A DNA stretch of 64,000 nt from Anodontia alba (taxonomy: Eukaryota > Mollusca > Bivalvia > Lucinida > Lucinidae): contig OZ024828.1 in the NCBI GenBank assembly GCA_964016985.1, forward strand, positions 8,646,610 through 8,710,609, given 5' to 3'. Shown piece after piece: positions 44,027 through 56,577 of the stretch (the stretch's first letter is position 1; each line of letters opens with the position of its first letter). The translations under genes and the position numbers were made by a program. The notes beneath the pieces are model-generated. The model was not told the origin of the DNA, did not search any database, and was given only the letters and a program-made list of their open reading frames with translations.

Positions 44027-45947
44027 CAGATCTGTCATAGTCAGTGTTTTGGTTCCATCTGGGTTGTAGTTTTGCGTTGGTAGGTCGAGTGTTTGTTGCT
44101 AGTTCTAGGATTTGCGTATAGCAACGTTTCTGTAACGTATTATGCGTTTACTGTACTGTCCTCGCGTTTATAGTAATGTTAGGTTCGGTTTGGTGCTCAT
44201 TTACCTTACCTGTGTAATAAAGCTTTTGCCTAGGGCATCTAACATGCATGAGCACAAATTATGCTTCACTGCACTTGCCATTTACGCTTCAAACTGATAA
44301 GGTGTATACTTATCCAGTTAGCTTTATTTGGATACTACTTTAATATATTTTGCATATATTATATGTTACAGGTATGTGCATTTTTGTATTTTTATGTATT
44401 TTATCTATTTTGAAAAGGTATGCTTGAATTTCAAAGTTTAGCAACTTAAAACATAGATTGTTGTTTGAAGTTTGTGTCATGTGTTTTGTCCAGAAACTGC
44501 AAGGCATTTCAGACAGGTTAAATCCGCACCTTAAAATGTAGTATGCTTTGTTTAATGGTTTTATCTATAATGAATCATAATTAATATTCATATTTTCATA
44601 AGTAATGTGTTATCTGTAATCAAAGGCACTTGCCATTTACGCTTCAAACTGATAAGGTGTATACTTATCCAGTTGGCTTTATTTGGATACTACTTTAATA
44701 TATTTTGCATATATTATATGTTACAGATGACGATGTCAGCTATTTGAGATGTGAGCCCTTCATTAAATCATCATTTCATCATCAAAAAAAAAAAAAAAAA
44801 AAAAAATTGCCGAAAACAGAAAGTACGGTGAACGGATAAAATGTAATAGGAAAGGAGAAAAAATCCAAATCACATTTTCCCCGACCGGGGATCGAACCCG
44901 GTCCGCCGGATTCAAAGTCCAGCACTCTACCACGTCGCTATAAAAGCCGGCTTCTACCGCATGGCAGTAGAAGTGTATCATATACCTAACTGCTACATCC
45001 CTCCTTCCTATAACGAGACATTTGTATGCATTCATGCCAATACAAATGTCGCGCAAGCTCCGAGTGACAACCCAGCATTTGCTTTGCCTGTCAGGCTCCA
45101 AGGCTGCCACCCCCACACTGGCCACCAATTATGTCACCGGTACGTGAGTCCGTCCTTTGGGTAATAAATAACGCACACCAAGACAGGGATGATGATGAAA
45201 TGATGATTTAATGAAGGGCTCACATCTCAAATAGCTGACATCGTCATCTGTAACATATAATATATGCAAAATATATTAAAGTAGTATCCAAATAAAGCTA
45301 ACTGGATAAGTATACACCTTATCAGTTTGAAGCGTAAATGGCAAGTGCCTTTGATTACAGATAACACATTACTTATGAAAATATGAATATTAATTATGAT
45401 TCATTATAGATAAAACCATTAAACAAAGCATACTACATTTTAAGGTGCGGATTTAACCTGTCTGAAATGCCTTGCAGTTTCTGGACAAAACACATGGCAC
45501 AAACTTCAAACAACAATCTATGTTTTAAGTTGCTAAACTTTGAAATTCAAGCATACCTTTTCAAAATAGATAAAATACATAAAAATACAAAAATGCACAT
45601 ACCTGTAACATATAATATATGCAAAATATATTAAAGTAGTATCCAAATAAAGCTAACTGGATAAGTATACACCTTATCAGTTTGAAGCGTAAATGGCAAG
45701 TGCAGAGAAGCATAATTTGTGCTCATGCATGTTAGATGCCCTAGGCAAAAGCTTTATTACACAGGTAAGGTAAATGAGCACCAAACCGAACCTAACATTA
45801 CTATAAACGCGAGGACAGTACAGTAAACGCATAATACGTTACAGAAACGTTGCTATACGCAAATCCTAGAACTAGCAACAAACACTCGACCTACCAACGC
45901 AAAACTACAACCCAGATGGAACCAAAACACTGACTATGACAGATCTG
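44027..45947. mobile_element. Foldback-like element with about 756 bp inverted arms
   Basis: Left arm 44027-44782 and right arm 45191-45947 are inverted copies differing at only a handful of positions I could spot. The spacer is about 408 bp. Each arm contains a direct repeat of about 100 bp (44272-44371 and 44626-44726 on the left) beginning gcacttgccatttacgcttc. No transposase is visible. It lies in the intron between exons 7 and 8. Confidence 0.9.
44876..44951 (-). other. tRNA-Gln-like sequence inside the foldback spacer
   Basis: On the minus strand it has tagcgacgtggtagag (A-box-like), an anticodon arm CTGGA-CTTTGAA-TCCGG with anticodon TTG, and a T arm CCGGG-TTCGATC-CCCGG. The acceptor stem does not pair, so it is likely a tRNA-derived promoter or relic and not a working tRNA. 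Confidence 0.6.
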
Positions 45948-46575
45948 CTGTAACCTGATCAAAATCTCGATATTTTACAGTGTCTTCTCGGATCTCCTAA
46001 AACATTTTGTCCTTCCAAGCTTTGTATCAGAATGAATGTAAAAGTCAAATGATTTGTTTTTTGAACCTATAGACATTCTGAAAATTTGCTGTTTGAGGCA
46101 CAAACATAATATTAATGTGCAAGGAGGAAAGAAGAATCTGCTTGCACCCTCTGAGAAGATATTTTTGGAACTAAAAAAAGGCCTACATTTAAAAATGCCC
46201 TGACTTTTTTGCCATTAAAATTTCAGCTGCTCTGTCAGTACCCTCTCTTCTGATTGGTCTGGCTGCAGTGGCAGCTTTTGGCTCACTGTGACAAATCACA
46301 GAAAGGCTTGCATAACTGCATAGCACTGAAATGCAAAGTGTTATGTTACCACCACATTTTGGTTAAACCTGTCACTAGTTGCATGAGGAATTTGTAGGCG
46401 TGCATCAGTGCATCAGCATCAAGCATGCCAAACCACCATTGGTGGTTCAGTTGGTACCTGCTTTGATCTTTAAAAAGATAGAAACCAGAAAAGAGGTTGC
46501 GTGTTTACGTTCATTTGCAGTAAATATTTATGCTAAAATAATTGGACACTCTACTTCTTACTGTATATGTTCTAA
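45948..46575. other. Intron 7, no recognised element
   Basis: Unique AT-rich sequence; no supported exon or element on either strand. Confidence 0.4.
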
Positions 46576-47179
46576 AAATTGATCAGGTCTGTTTGACTAC
46601 CTGGTAATGTATCTATAAAGTTCTTAAGCAGTTTAATCCGAGTCTGCACTATTTGCTCAGGCATAACCGTCTGATAATAGTGTAATGAGTCTGTGTACAT
46701 CTAGTGGGTCAGTTCAAGTGGTCAAGGAAGCCAGAATATCCTGAGATAACCACAAGCCTTCGGAAAGAAACTGACAAGCTTCTCACAAAGTATTATGCAA
46801 GGTTTCTAGGGTACCAAAAATGCTTATCATTTTTCTGTTTGTTCAGAATTCCTTTAAATGCCTAAAAATAAACAGCTTAGTCGAATTGCTATTTTATTTC
46901 TTACATTTTCTATTAATGCTAGGCTGAAATCAGAAAGAAACACTGCTTTTCCCATTCAATCCCCAAGAACCACATGTTATCATGGTAAAAGCTTCTGTAA
47001 GCTTGTAATAGAAAGAATTGCAGACAGTAACCACATTTCATACAGATGTGGTAATGTAATGAGTAATAAATTTAAACTAATATAATAAATGAATAAAAAA
47101 AACATAGAATTAAAATGAACATGTAAAACATTATTAAAAAGGATAAATAGTTTTTGAATGCATATCAGTTTTATCATAA

Positions 47180-47456
47180 CATCAGGAAAACACGACTATA
47201 TAATTTTGACCCCCTTAAACCCCACTTATATATAATAAAACTGGGGTTTACAGGGGTATTAATTATTTTTCTTATTTCTGCTCAAAAACATAGATTGTGG
47301 GTACTCGTTAGAACTGCCTCAGTGAAGCAGTTCTAACAAGTACCACAATCTATGTTTTGAGCAGAAATGTGAAAAATATCAGAATTTTTATCTGAAAACT
47401 TTCAGTTTTTGTTGGTGAAATTTTCAATATATTTGAATAGGCATGTTTTCGTAATG
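47180..47456 (+). mobile_element. Class F element
   Basis: From catcaggaaaacacgactat to aggcatgttttcgtaatg; hairpin centre gttagaactgcctcagtgaa. Confidence 0.8.
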
Positions 47457-47628
47457 AAATCCATGTTGTCAAATTGATTTGTTAATCATGAAATTTAGCT
47501 CTAGGATCTGACAATAAGATGATGAAGCTATATAAAACAGAAACAGAAATGAGCTTTGTCTCAGATAAAGGGGCCTGAGCATAATATGTGAAACCTGAAG
47601 GTCCCAATCAGTCTCCACAAATGTGCAG

Positions 47629-47899
47629 CATCATGAAAACATGCCTACATAAATTTGACCCCCTTCAACCCCACTTTTATATAGTAAAACTGGGGTTTAC
47701 AGGGGTATACATTTTTTTCTTAATTTGCTAAATAATATAGATTGTGGGTACTCATTAGAACCGCCTCGCCGAGGCAGTTCTAACGAGTACCCACAATCTA
47801 TGTTTTGAGCAGAAATATGAAAAATATCGGGGTTTTTATCTGAAATTTTTCTAGTTTTTGGAGATGAAATCTTCTATGAATAGGCATGTTTTTGTAATG
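47629..47899 (+). mobile_element. Class F element
   Basis: From catcatgaaaacatgcctac to aggcatgtttttgtaatg; hairpin centre tagaaccgcctcgccgaggc. Confidence 0.82.
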
Positions 47900-48072
47900 G
47901 TCTGATTATGGTCTTTGCATCTCACCAGTATATTTTGGTAACCAGTCTTCCTCTAGCTAACCATTAAAGGCCCTTATCAGCCTAAGTAGATACACAAGCT
48001 GGTCAGGGTCTTTGCTATTTGGTCTAGATAAAGGAAAGAGTATACACTTGGTCTAGATAAAGGAAAGTCAAC

Positions 48073-48180
48073 CCAGCTAGCATTCTTCTTAAATCTATAT
48101 TATATCTATGTTATTGGCCCAGCCGGATTCCTGTCAGGCTGATAATGGTCCAGTATAGATCAAAGTAGAATGCTAGCTTA
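48073..48180. mobile_element. Diverged relative of the 24004 palindrome
   Basis: Starts ccagctagcattcttcttaa and ends gtagaatgctagctta; the GC-rich middle is decayed. Confidence 0.6.
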
Positions 48181-48272
48181 GAAAAGATTTGTTTTATTAC
48201 TTTTGCTATTCTAGTGGTTACCTACAAAATATGGTTTGGTGGAAAAAAATAAACTGTCACCATAAATACTAG

Positions 48273-48514
48273 GGCCCAGTTGTTCAAAGCATCATTTGCT
48301 TAACAAGCTCATTAATATAAACTCATTAATTATTGTAGCTAAGGTATTTTCAGATATATTGATATTTTTGCTACAAAAATGTGAGAAGCTTTTGCAATGC
48401 AAAAGCTGCTCTTATTTTTTCAGCAAAAAATATCAACTGATTTGCCATATTTCAAAATAGAAATTTTATCGTCACGTTAGCTAACAACTTCATTAAATTT
48501 TGAACAACTGGGCC
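48273..48514. mobile_element. Class B element
   Basis: 242 bp with GGCCCAGTTGTTCAAAGC end. Flanks TAG and CTG do not match. Confidence 0.8.
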
Positions 48515-48623
48515 CTGATCTGGTGCTATGTACTAAGGCCCCTTTATGTGTGATCTGAATCCAGTGTAAACATATAGTAGATGGGCATGTTTTTTCCTTA
48601 GAAATGCATGTATTTAATTTATA

Positions 48624-48990
48624 CCTTATTCGACCTAATTACCGCACTGTGCAAGGTTTTTCAAAACTGTGTTAGGTTTTTCAAAAAAAAAAAAAAAAAA
48701 ACTAGGAAAAGCTTTGGTAAAATGTGTACCTACCTATACTAACGTTACACTATAAAAAAATCAACGAACAACTTTATGTGTTTTTTATCTTTGTGATTTT
48801 CTTTACAAAGGCATATGTTGTGGGTACCCATTTGAATTGCATCGACTTGTGGATGCAATTCAAATGAGTACCCACAACATATGCCTTTATAAAGAAGTAG
48901 ACATAAAGTACACTGGCTGTTATCTGAAGATTATGGAATTTCTTGACTGTGCGCTTATAGGGGTATGTGCGGTAATTAGATCGAATACGG
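48624..48990. mobile_element. TA-type class G element flanked by 13 bp direct repeats
   Basis: 367 bp; ends CCTTATTCGACCTAATTACC and GGTAATTAGATCGAATACGG. TATTTAATTTATA is present directly on both sides. Core ggtacccatttgaattgcat with complement. Confidence 0.85.
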
Positions 48991-49149
48991 TATTTAATTT
49001 ATATGTCTTGCCTTGTATTTGGATTAATGGTGCCTTTTTGTGGCTACATGGTAGAGTAGAGTTAATACAAAAATATCTTTTAATTTAGCTCAAGTTTAGA
49101 ATCCTTAATTATGGTGCTATGCAAAATCTTAGGAGATCACAGTCTCAAA

Positions 49150-49275
49150 TGTTTATTTTTATTTTTCAGAGAAAATAAGGTTTGACATTCCATGTAAATT
49201 GCAGACAATAACCACATTTCATACAGATGTGTTAATGAATGAAATATCAAGCCTTATTTTCTCTGAAGAATAAAA
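49150..49275. mobile_element. Z-core element with altered centre
   Basis: Arms gagaaaataaggtttgacat / atcaagccttattttctctg surround accacatttcatacagatgt, a phrase also found at 47028-47050 outside any hairpin. Confidence 0.5.
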
Positions 49276-49515
49276 AAACAACAAAAAACAAACAATTTCT
49301 TATTATCCTCTACTGTTCTGTGTTCGGTGCTTTATGATGAAAAGGTACATTTAATTGTGGCATTGTGGATACTTGTAAGAATTTCCCAGGTGAGGCAGTT
49401 TTTGTGAGACCCCACTGTATATATTTTTGTGGGGAAGTAAGAAAAATATCAATGTGATGTTTGTTTTGAGAAGAAAACAAATTTTACCTTGAGCTCTTGT
49501 TTTATACTATCATAT

Positions 49516-49736
49516 ACACCACAACCTCTTTAAAACACTATTGTTGGGGTCCAAAGCATAAACCGTTTTAGTTAAACAACCGTGTTATAGCCAAACAAAA
49601 ATGTATAGATTATATTGAAAAATGACCATTTATGGTCATTTTTCAATATCATCTATACATTTTTGGGATCCATCTTTGAGCCGTGTTATATCCCAAACCG
49701 TGTTATAACGAACCGTGTTATAAAGAGCTTGTAGTG
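49516..49736. mobile_element. TA-flanked class H element
   Basis: 221 bp; ends CACCACAACCTCTTTAAAAC and taaagagcttgtagtg; core attgaaaaatgaccatttat with complement. Sister of 30007-30226, which lies in the opposite sense. Confidence 0.85.
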
Positions 49737-49767
49737 TAGAAAGAAAAAAAGCTTCCTATATTACTAT

Positions 49768-49977
49768 ACTGTATTTACCCTAAGTATTGGGAAAACTTAA
49801 CAGTTTACCATATTGGTACCAAAATTTGTACAAGCCCATAACTATCTGTTAATGTGTCTAAACAACTCCTGGATGAGTGGCACACTGCATAGAGCCTGAT
49901 CAGACTTCACATTTTGTGACCTCTGATCTAGGTCTACACTGTTTGCTTAGCCTGTTTGTCCCTATACTTATGGTAGA
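49768..49977. mobile_element. Class E element
   Basis: Left tactgtatttaccctaagta, right ccctatacttatggtaga; core gacttcacattttgtgacct. Confidence 0.6.
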
Positions 49978-50284
49978 TAAGATTGACATTTAGAAAAATA
50001 GAGACAGACTTTAACAATTTCATATGAGCTGCATGTATTTCATACTATGTTTATATGTGTGAGCTTTTTCTCTGTGAGACACCGCAAGTGTTTGAAAGCA
50101 ACCTGGTGTTGTCTTTCTCCCATCTATAATTTCCTCTCATTATTAATACTGTACCTGTTAAAAGTCATTTTCCCCAACAAGGTTTCAAGAGTATACAATT
50201 CCCATACTGAGGAATTGTTGTTCACCAAAAATTCAGTGCTCTTGATCAGTAAATATTCGACACAGTATGCGTTAGCTTCATTGA

Positions 50285-52455
50285 CTGTTTTAGAGTAAAT
50301 TCTGCCTCTGGTTTAGCTTCAATGACTGCTTTAGGGTAAATAATGTCCTTAATGTAGCTTCAGTGACTGCTTTAGTGTAAATATTGCCCCTGATTTAGTT
50401 TCAGTGACTGCTTTAGGGTAAATACTGTCCCTGATTGAATTTTAGTGGCTGCTTTAGGGTAAATACTGTCCCTGATGTAGCTTCAGTGATTGCTTTAGGG
50501 TAAATGCTGTCCATGATGTAGCTTCAGTGACTGCTTTAGGGTAAATGCTGTCCCTGATGTAGCTTCAGTGACTGCTTTAGGGTAAATACTGCTCCTGATT
50601 TAATTTTAGTGGCTGCTTTAGGGTAAATACTGTCCCTGATGTAGCTTCAGTGATTGCTTTAGGGTAAATGCTGTCCCTGATGTGGCTTCAGTGATTGCTT
50701 TAGGGTAAATGCTGTTCCTGATGTAGCTTCAGTGACTGCTTTAGGGTAACTACTGTCCCTGATATAGCTTCAGTGACTGCTTTAGCATAAATACTACCAC
50801 TTATGTAGCTTCAGTGATTGCTTTAGGGTAAGTACTGCTCCTGATTTAATTTTAGTGGCTGCTTTAGGGTAAATACTGTCCCTGATGTAGCTTCACTGAT
50901 TGCTTTAGGGTAAATACTGTCCCTGATTTAGTTTCAGTGACTGCTTTAGCATAAATACCTCCCCTTTTGTAGCTTCAGTGATTGCTTTAGGATAAGAACA
51001 TTCCTTGATTTAGCTTCAGTGACTGGTTTAGGGTAAATATTGTCCTTGATTGAGCTTCAGTGATGGGGCTGGTTATGTGAGGCAAAGGTGTCGTGTATCT
51101 TGCATCACCAGGGCTTCCAACTGATATGGGTTTACAGTTTGGTAAGGCCTGCTACCATTGCAGCAGGTGCGGGTAGCAGGGGAATGTTTTAACTTCTTCT
51201 GTTTCATCACTTTCCTCCTTCTTCCCTATCCCTCTCTTTCAACACATCTACTGTCTCTTCTATCGCTCTTCTCCCTTTCTCTGGTTGATGACACAAAATG
51301 ACCCACAAGTGTTAACATGTCATTAAACCCCAACATAATCAAAAAAAAAAAAACTTCAGTGACTGCTTCAGGGTAAGTATTGTCCTTGATTAAGTTTCAG
51401 TGACAGCTTTAGCATAAATATTGCCCCTGATTTAGCTTCAGTTACTTCTTTAGGAAATTAGGGTAAATACTGTCCTTGATCTAGCTTCAATGAATACTGT
51501 CCCTGATTTAGCTTCAGTAACTGGTTTAGGGTAAATATTGTCCCTGATTTAGCTTCAGTGACTGCTTTAGGGTAAATTGTCCTTGATTGAGCTTTAGTGA
51601 CAGCTTTAAGGTAAATATAGACGTAGGTTGAGCTTCAGTGACTTGCTTTAGGGTAAATATTTTATTGATTTTTGCTTCAGTGACTGCTTTAGGGTAAATA
51701 TTATATTGTCCTTGATTTAGCCAGTGACCACTTTAGGGTAAATGTTGTCCTTGATTTAGTTTCAGTGACTACTTTAGGATAAATGCTGCCTCTGATTTAG
51801 CTTCAGTGACTGTTTTAGGATAAATACATTTGCTGATTGAGTTTCACTGACTGCTTTAGGGTAAATAATGCTCCTGATTTAACTTCACTGACTGCTTTAG
51901 GGTAAATACTGTCCCTGAGTGATATAGTGTCAGTGATTGTTTTAGGGCAAATACTGCACATGAATATACTTCAGTTACTGCTTTAGGGTAAATACTGTCC
52001 CTAATTTAGCTTCAGTGATTGCTTCAAGGTAAATTCTGCCCCTGATTAAGCTTCTATGACTGCTTTAGGGTAAATGCTGTCCCTGCTTTAGCATCAGTGA
52101 CTGCTTTAGGGTAAATTCTGCCTCTGATCTGGCTTCAGTGACTGCTTTAGGGTAAATAAAATGTCCCTTATTTAGCTTCACTGACTGCTTTAGGAAAAAT
52201 ATTGTTCTTGATTTATCTTCAGTGACTGATTTAGGGTAAAAACTGTCCCTGATTTAGCTTCAGTGACTGCTTTACAGTAAATACAGTCCCTGATTTAGAG
52301 TTAGTGACTGCTTTATTGTAGATATTGTTCTTGATTTAGCTTCAGTGATTGCTTTAGGCTTTAGGGTAAATACTGTCCCTGATTTAGCTTCAGTGACTGC
52401 TTCAGGGTAAATACTGTCCCCGATATAGCTTCAGTGACTGCTTTAAGGTAAGTAG
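50285..52455 (+). repeat. 41 bp minisatellite (about 45 units), interrupted
   Basis: Unit marked by agcttcagtgactgctttag followed by ggtaaatactgtccctga. Spacing is 41 bp where checked (50521 to 50562). About 19 units lie before and 27 after an unrelated insertion at about 51065-51352. Units vary by substitutions and small indels, more so in the right half. Confidence 0.95.
51065..51352 (+). mobile_element. Poly-A retroposon inserted in the minisatellite
   Basis: Starts ggggctggttatgtgaggca, ends cattaaaccccaacataatc plus a tract of 13 A. CTTCAGTGA borders both sides, but the same word is part of every repeat unit, so it is weak evidence for a target duplication. No A/B boxes recognised with confidence. 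Confidence 0.75.
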
Positions 52456-52648
52456 CCCCTGATACAGTACTCCCACATCCATTGAGAATAGTGCATAATC
52501 AGTGATATACACTCCAGAATCACTCATGCTGAATGAACAGTGACAAAGAAGTTTTATCTTACCAACCCCTGGGCAGTAAATGCTTTGCTGGATAATGTCA
52601 GAGTTTGTGGTTCTATCATGACTGCCTCAAATCCTGACAAAACTGCTG

Positions 52649-52886
52649 GGCCCAGTTGTTCAAAGCTAACAACATTGTTAGTTAACGATTCGTTAAAATT
52701 AACATCGAGTGATATGCAAATATGCTGAAATTTTTTGCTGAAAAAATGTGAGTAGCTTTTGCAGTGCAAAAGCTACTCACATTCAGCAAAAAATATCAGA
52801 ATATTGTGTATTGAATCCGCTAATACAGTTAATGAAATGACCTTTAACAAGCTCGTTAAGCTAACAATGCTTTGAACAACTGGGCC
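52649..52886. mobile_element. Class B element with CTG target duplication
   Basis: 238 bp, CTG on both sides, ends GGCCCAGTTGTTCAAAGC and gctttgaacaactgggcc. Confidence 0.9.
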
Positions 52887-53459
52887 CTGTTTCATAAAAA
52901 AACAAGACCTGTTTTACCTGTTTCCCGCTAACATGAAATTATTTTCATGCCAATCAACAAGTGAAAATATATGTTTATGGAACTTTCTTCTTACCGGTAC
53001 ATTCTTAAAATTTGCTTGTTTCATAATAAGTATTTAAAAACCTCAATTAGTTCTGTACCACATGCTTGCCTTTCATTACTGTATCATGCATTGGTGCACA
53101 ATGAGTTTTCAGCATGAATACCTTTTTGTATCTGGGACTCTGGGTAAGTGCCTGTAATATGTTCTGTAGTGGTGAGTTGGAGATTTGTTTTTCTGAATAA
53201 GGGGGAAAGTCAGTGATTGTTTAAAGAGAGATGTCTAGAGAGATATCAAGAGTTGATGTCAAGCAATTGTCTGAAAATTTTGTACACCAATTTCTTCAGA
53301 CCAACTGGCATATACAAAGAATTCACTTCAAAACATTTGTTCCCTATAAGACGTCTCCCTCACAAATAGTGAAAAAGTATCAGAGTCAAATTAATATTTT
53401 CATTTCCTCATGGAAACATGTTTTTGGGTTTCAAATGAATTTATTGACTGTCCCATTTA
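52887..53459. other. Intron 7, no recognised element
   Basis: An unsupported open plus-strand frame of 101 codons (53231-53536) has no motif and runs into a class A relic. Confidence 0.4.
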
Positions 53460-53462
53460 ACA

Positions 53463-53860
53463 TAGCTTTAGATAAGAGTTTTTTATTTTTCACGAAAAAG
53501 TGTCATTATTTTTATTATCTCTCCATTAAAATATAAGTTGTGGGTACTCATTTAAAAATATTTATTTGGCTACTACTTTTCTATCATCAAGAAAGTGCTG
53601 ATGTTATTTATGCAGATACAAGAAAATTTCACCTGAGTACTCTTTCAGGGTTGTGGAAATATCAAATTTTATTACTTGTCCCTGACAAGTAAATGGTCAA
53701 AATCCACTTGTCCAACCAAAATTAACTTGCCCAAAAATTGGCATTTTTTTTTTCTTATTTCTCAAGGTGCTTCTAATGAGTACCCACAACATGTTTTCTT
53801 TGAGAAATAAGAAAAATATACATCTTTTAATCTGGATTCTCTTCTTAGCTAGAGCTATGA
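53463..53860. mobile_element. Class A hairpin relics
   Basis: A left half at 53463-53552 (tagctttagataagag ... tgtgggtactcattt) and a right half at 53750-53858 (cttctaatgagtacccacaa ... agctagagctatg) are separated by unrelated sequence. Confidence 0.5.
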
Positions 53861-54235
53861 AGTCCTTGTCCCAGGACAAGTAAATTGAAATTTCTTACTT
53901 CAGGGAAATGGACAAGTTTGACAAATTGGGCATGGTAATTCCACAATCCTGCTCTATTCATCTAGATAATTATATGAAATGACCATTTTGTGGCATTGTG
54001 TAGTATACAGTGTTGAAGAAAAAAAAGAAAATCACCTAAAAGTGTCTGATTTTTGGTTCATTCAAATTTATTACAGTCTGTCATATCAGTAACAGTTTAG
54101 TCAATTGCATTTCAGCATGCATGCTATACCAGCAATTTTACCTGTGTATTCATTTTTACAGCTTTTTTTTCATGTTTATGTATACAACCATATATCCGCC
54201 TGTGTGATACTGAAGTAAACTTTTGAGAAAGTGTT

Positions 54236-54385
54236 GTAACAACAGATAAGAGGGGTAGCTTGATAGATATTCTCATTTCTCCATGAAACCACATGCTGTA
54301 GATACTCATTAGAAGTGCCAAAACAAGGGGCTTTTAATGAGTACCACAACATAGGAGACACTTTGGATAAAAATGACCTTTTGTG
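54236..54385. mobile_element. Class A hairpin, decayed
   Basis: ctcatttctccatgaaacca, tactcattagaagtgccaaa and ttttaatgagtaccacaaca recognised; outer ends lost. Confidence 0.5.
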
Positions 54386-54686
54386 ACCAAGATACACTCA
54401 AAACAACCTGAACATCTGCTTAATAGTCCACACTGGCTGCTAACATAATATATGACCCTCAAACAATTTAAAGTAAACAGTGTTGATCCTGATCAGACTG
54501 CATGGATGTGCTGACTGACTGGGTCTATGCTGGTTGTTTATGTCATATGGTCAATTTTTATATGGAAAGGCTCATATAATATAATATAACAACATTTTTT
54601 TGCTGAAAATAGTGCCTTATCAAGGCCTGTGTACAGTAAAGAGGCCATAGTGTAAATGGGAATAGCAAAGAGTAGATCAACCTAAA

Positions 54687-54906
54687 CCCATTGTAGACTG
54701 AATAGACTTTCCCACACTATATACTGGAAGAGTCCAATTTCAGTTTTAGATAGGTCCAGCTCTGAGACTTAGATATTTCTAGAGAAAAATGGCTAATCTG
54801 TTTGCCAACAGTGAAGACCCTGATCAGATGCCACATTCTGTGGCATCAGATCTGGGTCTGCACTGTTTGCCAAATACCCTTTTAGGGGTCTCCAGACTAT
54901 AATGGG
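54687..54906 (+). mobile_element. Class J element
   Basis: 220 bp; CCCATTGTAGACTGAATAG to tctccagactataatggg, TTAA on the right and decayed TAAA on the left. Core gatgccacattctgtggcat. Confidence 0.82.
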
Positions 54907-54935
54907 TTAACATCCGTGTTGGCATGTGTGTCCAT

Positions 54936-55120
54936 AGCTACTAACAAGGCACTTTTTCAACCAAAAAGTATTGATATTTTTCTTATTTCTCCACCAAAAC
55001 ATAGGTTGTGAGTACTCATTAGAAGTGCCTCACTGAGGCACTTCTAATGAGTGCCCACAATATATGTTTTAATGGAGAATTAAAAAAATATTCATCCAGA
55101 CACTACTCTTGAGCTATGAA
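54936..55120. mobile_element. Class A hairpin
   Basis: catagctactaacaaggcac to ctcttgagctatg; centre gaagtgcctcactgaggcac. Confidence 0.75.
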
Positions 55121-55247
55121 TCTGATTGTAACCCTAGCTGTCCACCTAGAGTGGAGGAAGCCTGATACTGTTGAATCTACTGACAAAAAGCAAAGGCCCA
55201 GACTAGACTGTGGACTGCGCAAGCTAATCTTTTTGCTTGTAAGTTAA

Positions 55248-55453
55248 CCCTAGTCGTGCTGAATAAATTAAGATGCCACACCCGCTTTTAATTTTCAGCC
55301 AATCAGATTACTTGATTCAGATTGTTGAAATAAATTCACATACATAATGGCAAACAGTGCAGATCCAGATCAGTTGGCTTCCTCAGAAGCCAACTGATCT
55401 GGATCTACATTGTTTGCACTGGCAGGTTATATCCGGGTTCAGCAGGACTAGGG
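55248..55453 (+). mobile_element. TTAA-flanked class C element
   Basis: 206 bp between TTAA sites; ends CCCTAGTCGTGCTGAA and TTCAGCAGGACTAGGG; centre ggcttcctcagaagcc. Confidence 0.9.
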
Positions 55454-56038
55454 TTAAGGTAAATGGAAACACTTGAAAGATTTTATCACCATTTTGCAAA
55501 GGGAAACAACTTTGCAGACAGGAATTAGCCTCCTTAGAAGATGAAACTTTTTAAAAAAATGGGTAAATTCTTTCCTTTAAGAGTAGCCCTCAATAACAAG
55601 GAGGCAAATATTCCCATGCTGGAGTTAGGTCCCTTGACAGTGTATCCATTCCCCTTAAGCTGCCTTTTTGCATGACATGACCCATATATTATTGAGATAG
55701 CTTCTGTATATTCATTGCCAATTATATGGTATTGTAGATTTATGTCCATAATTTTATTATTGTTTTTTTCAAATGCATATTTATCTTGGTCACTTTTTCT
55801 TTGATTTGTGATTGTTACATATATTCAGATAGCAAATTGTTTTGGTTATGGACTTCCATGAATGACAAGACAACTTACAAACAATTCAGTTAACTTTTTC
55901 ACTTAATAACACCAATCTTTTTAGAGCTCTATGCATTTGGAAGCACTTCTTTGATGGTTAAAGTATCTCCTACAGAGGGCCTCTGAAAGAGGGTGAAATT
56001 TTGTCAGATTGAGAGTAGGGATCAGATACTTGTTTTAA

Positions 56039-56243
56039 CCCTTGTCCTGCTGAATAAATTAAGATGCCACACCCACTTCTAATTTTCAGCCAATCAGATT
56101 ACTTGATTCAGATTATTGCTATAAATTCACAAACTTGATGACAATCAGTGCAGATCCAGATCAGTTGGCTTCTGCAGAAGCCAACTGATCTGGATCTACA
56201 CTGTTTGCAAGGTTAGGGTATATCGTGTTCAGCAGGACAAGGG
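56039..56243 (+). mobile_element. TTAA-flanked class C element
   Basis: 205 bp between TTAA sites; ends CCCTTGTCCTGCTGAA and TTCAGCAGGACAAGGG; centre ggcttctgcagaagcc. Confidence 0.9.
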
Positions 56244-56577
56244 TTAAGAGATCACCCAAGGAATGGTCAAAAGGTGATCTCTCAATACAAATGGTCTCTT
56301 GACATACCATATTTGGTCCTTTTAACAATATAAAAGGGGAGTTAAATGGTGTTTATATTTTTTTTTTCATTTTTTTTTTTATCAAATCCCATACACCCAT
56401 AAAAACCTAATTGCAGATAACATGTAAAATAGGGACTTGGCACATGTGAGCAGCAAAGACCAAGTTGGTCCACTCATTTCACAGATACCCATCCTGATGA
56501 ACCTTTATTGGTAAAATATACCGGGTGCACTAATGTTCTTTTCTGCTGGACATAGCACAGTTGTTAAAGAATTATGA

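Noticed and set aside
44727..44790. Possible exon after tatgttacag reading DDVSYLRCEPFIKSS
   Set aside because: Phase fits exon 7, but the sequence lies in the foldback arm and exists in inverted copy at 45191. Exon 7 joins exon 8 directly with conserved family sequence.
44763..45128. 121-codon minus-strand open frame
   Set aside because: It overlaps the tRNA-like sequence and the arm boundary and shows no protein motif.
50285..52455. Telomere-like tttagggtaaa repeats
   Set aside because: The word is only part of a 41 bp unit and does not occur as a short tandem repeat.
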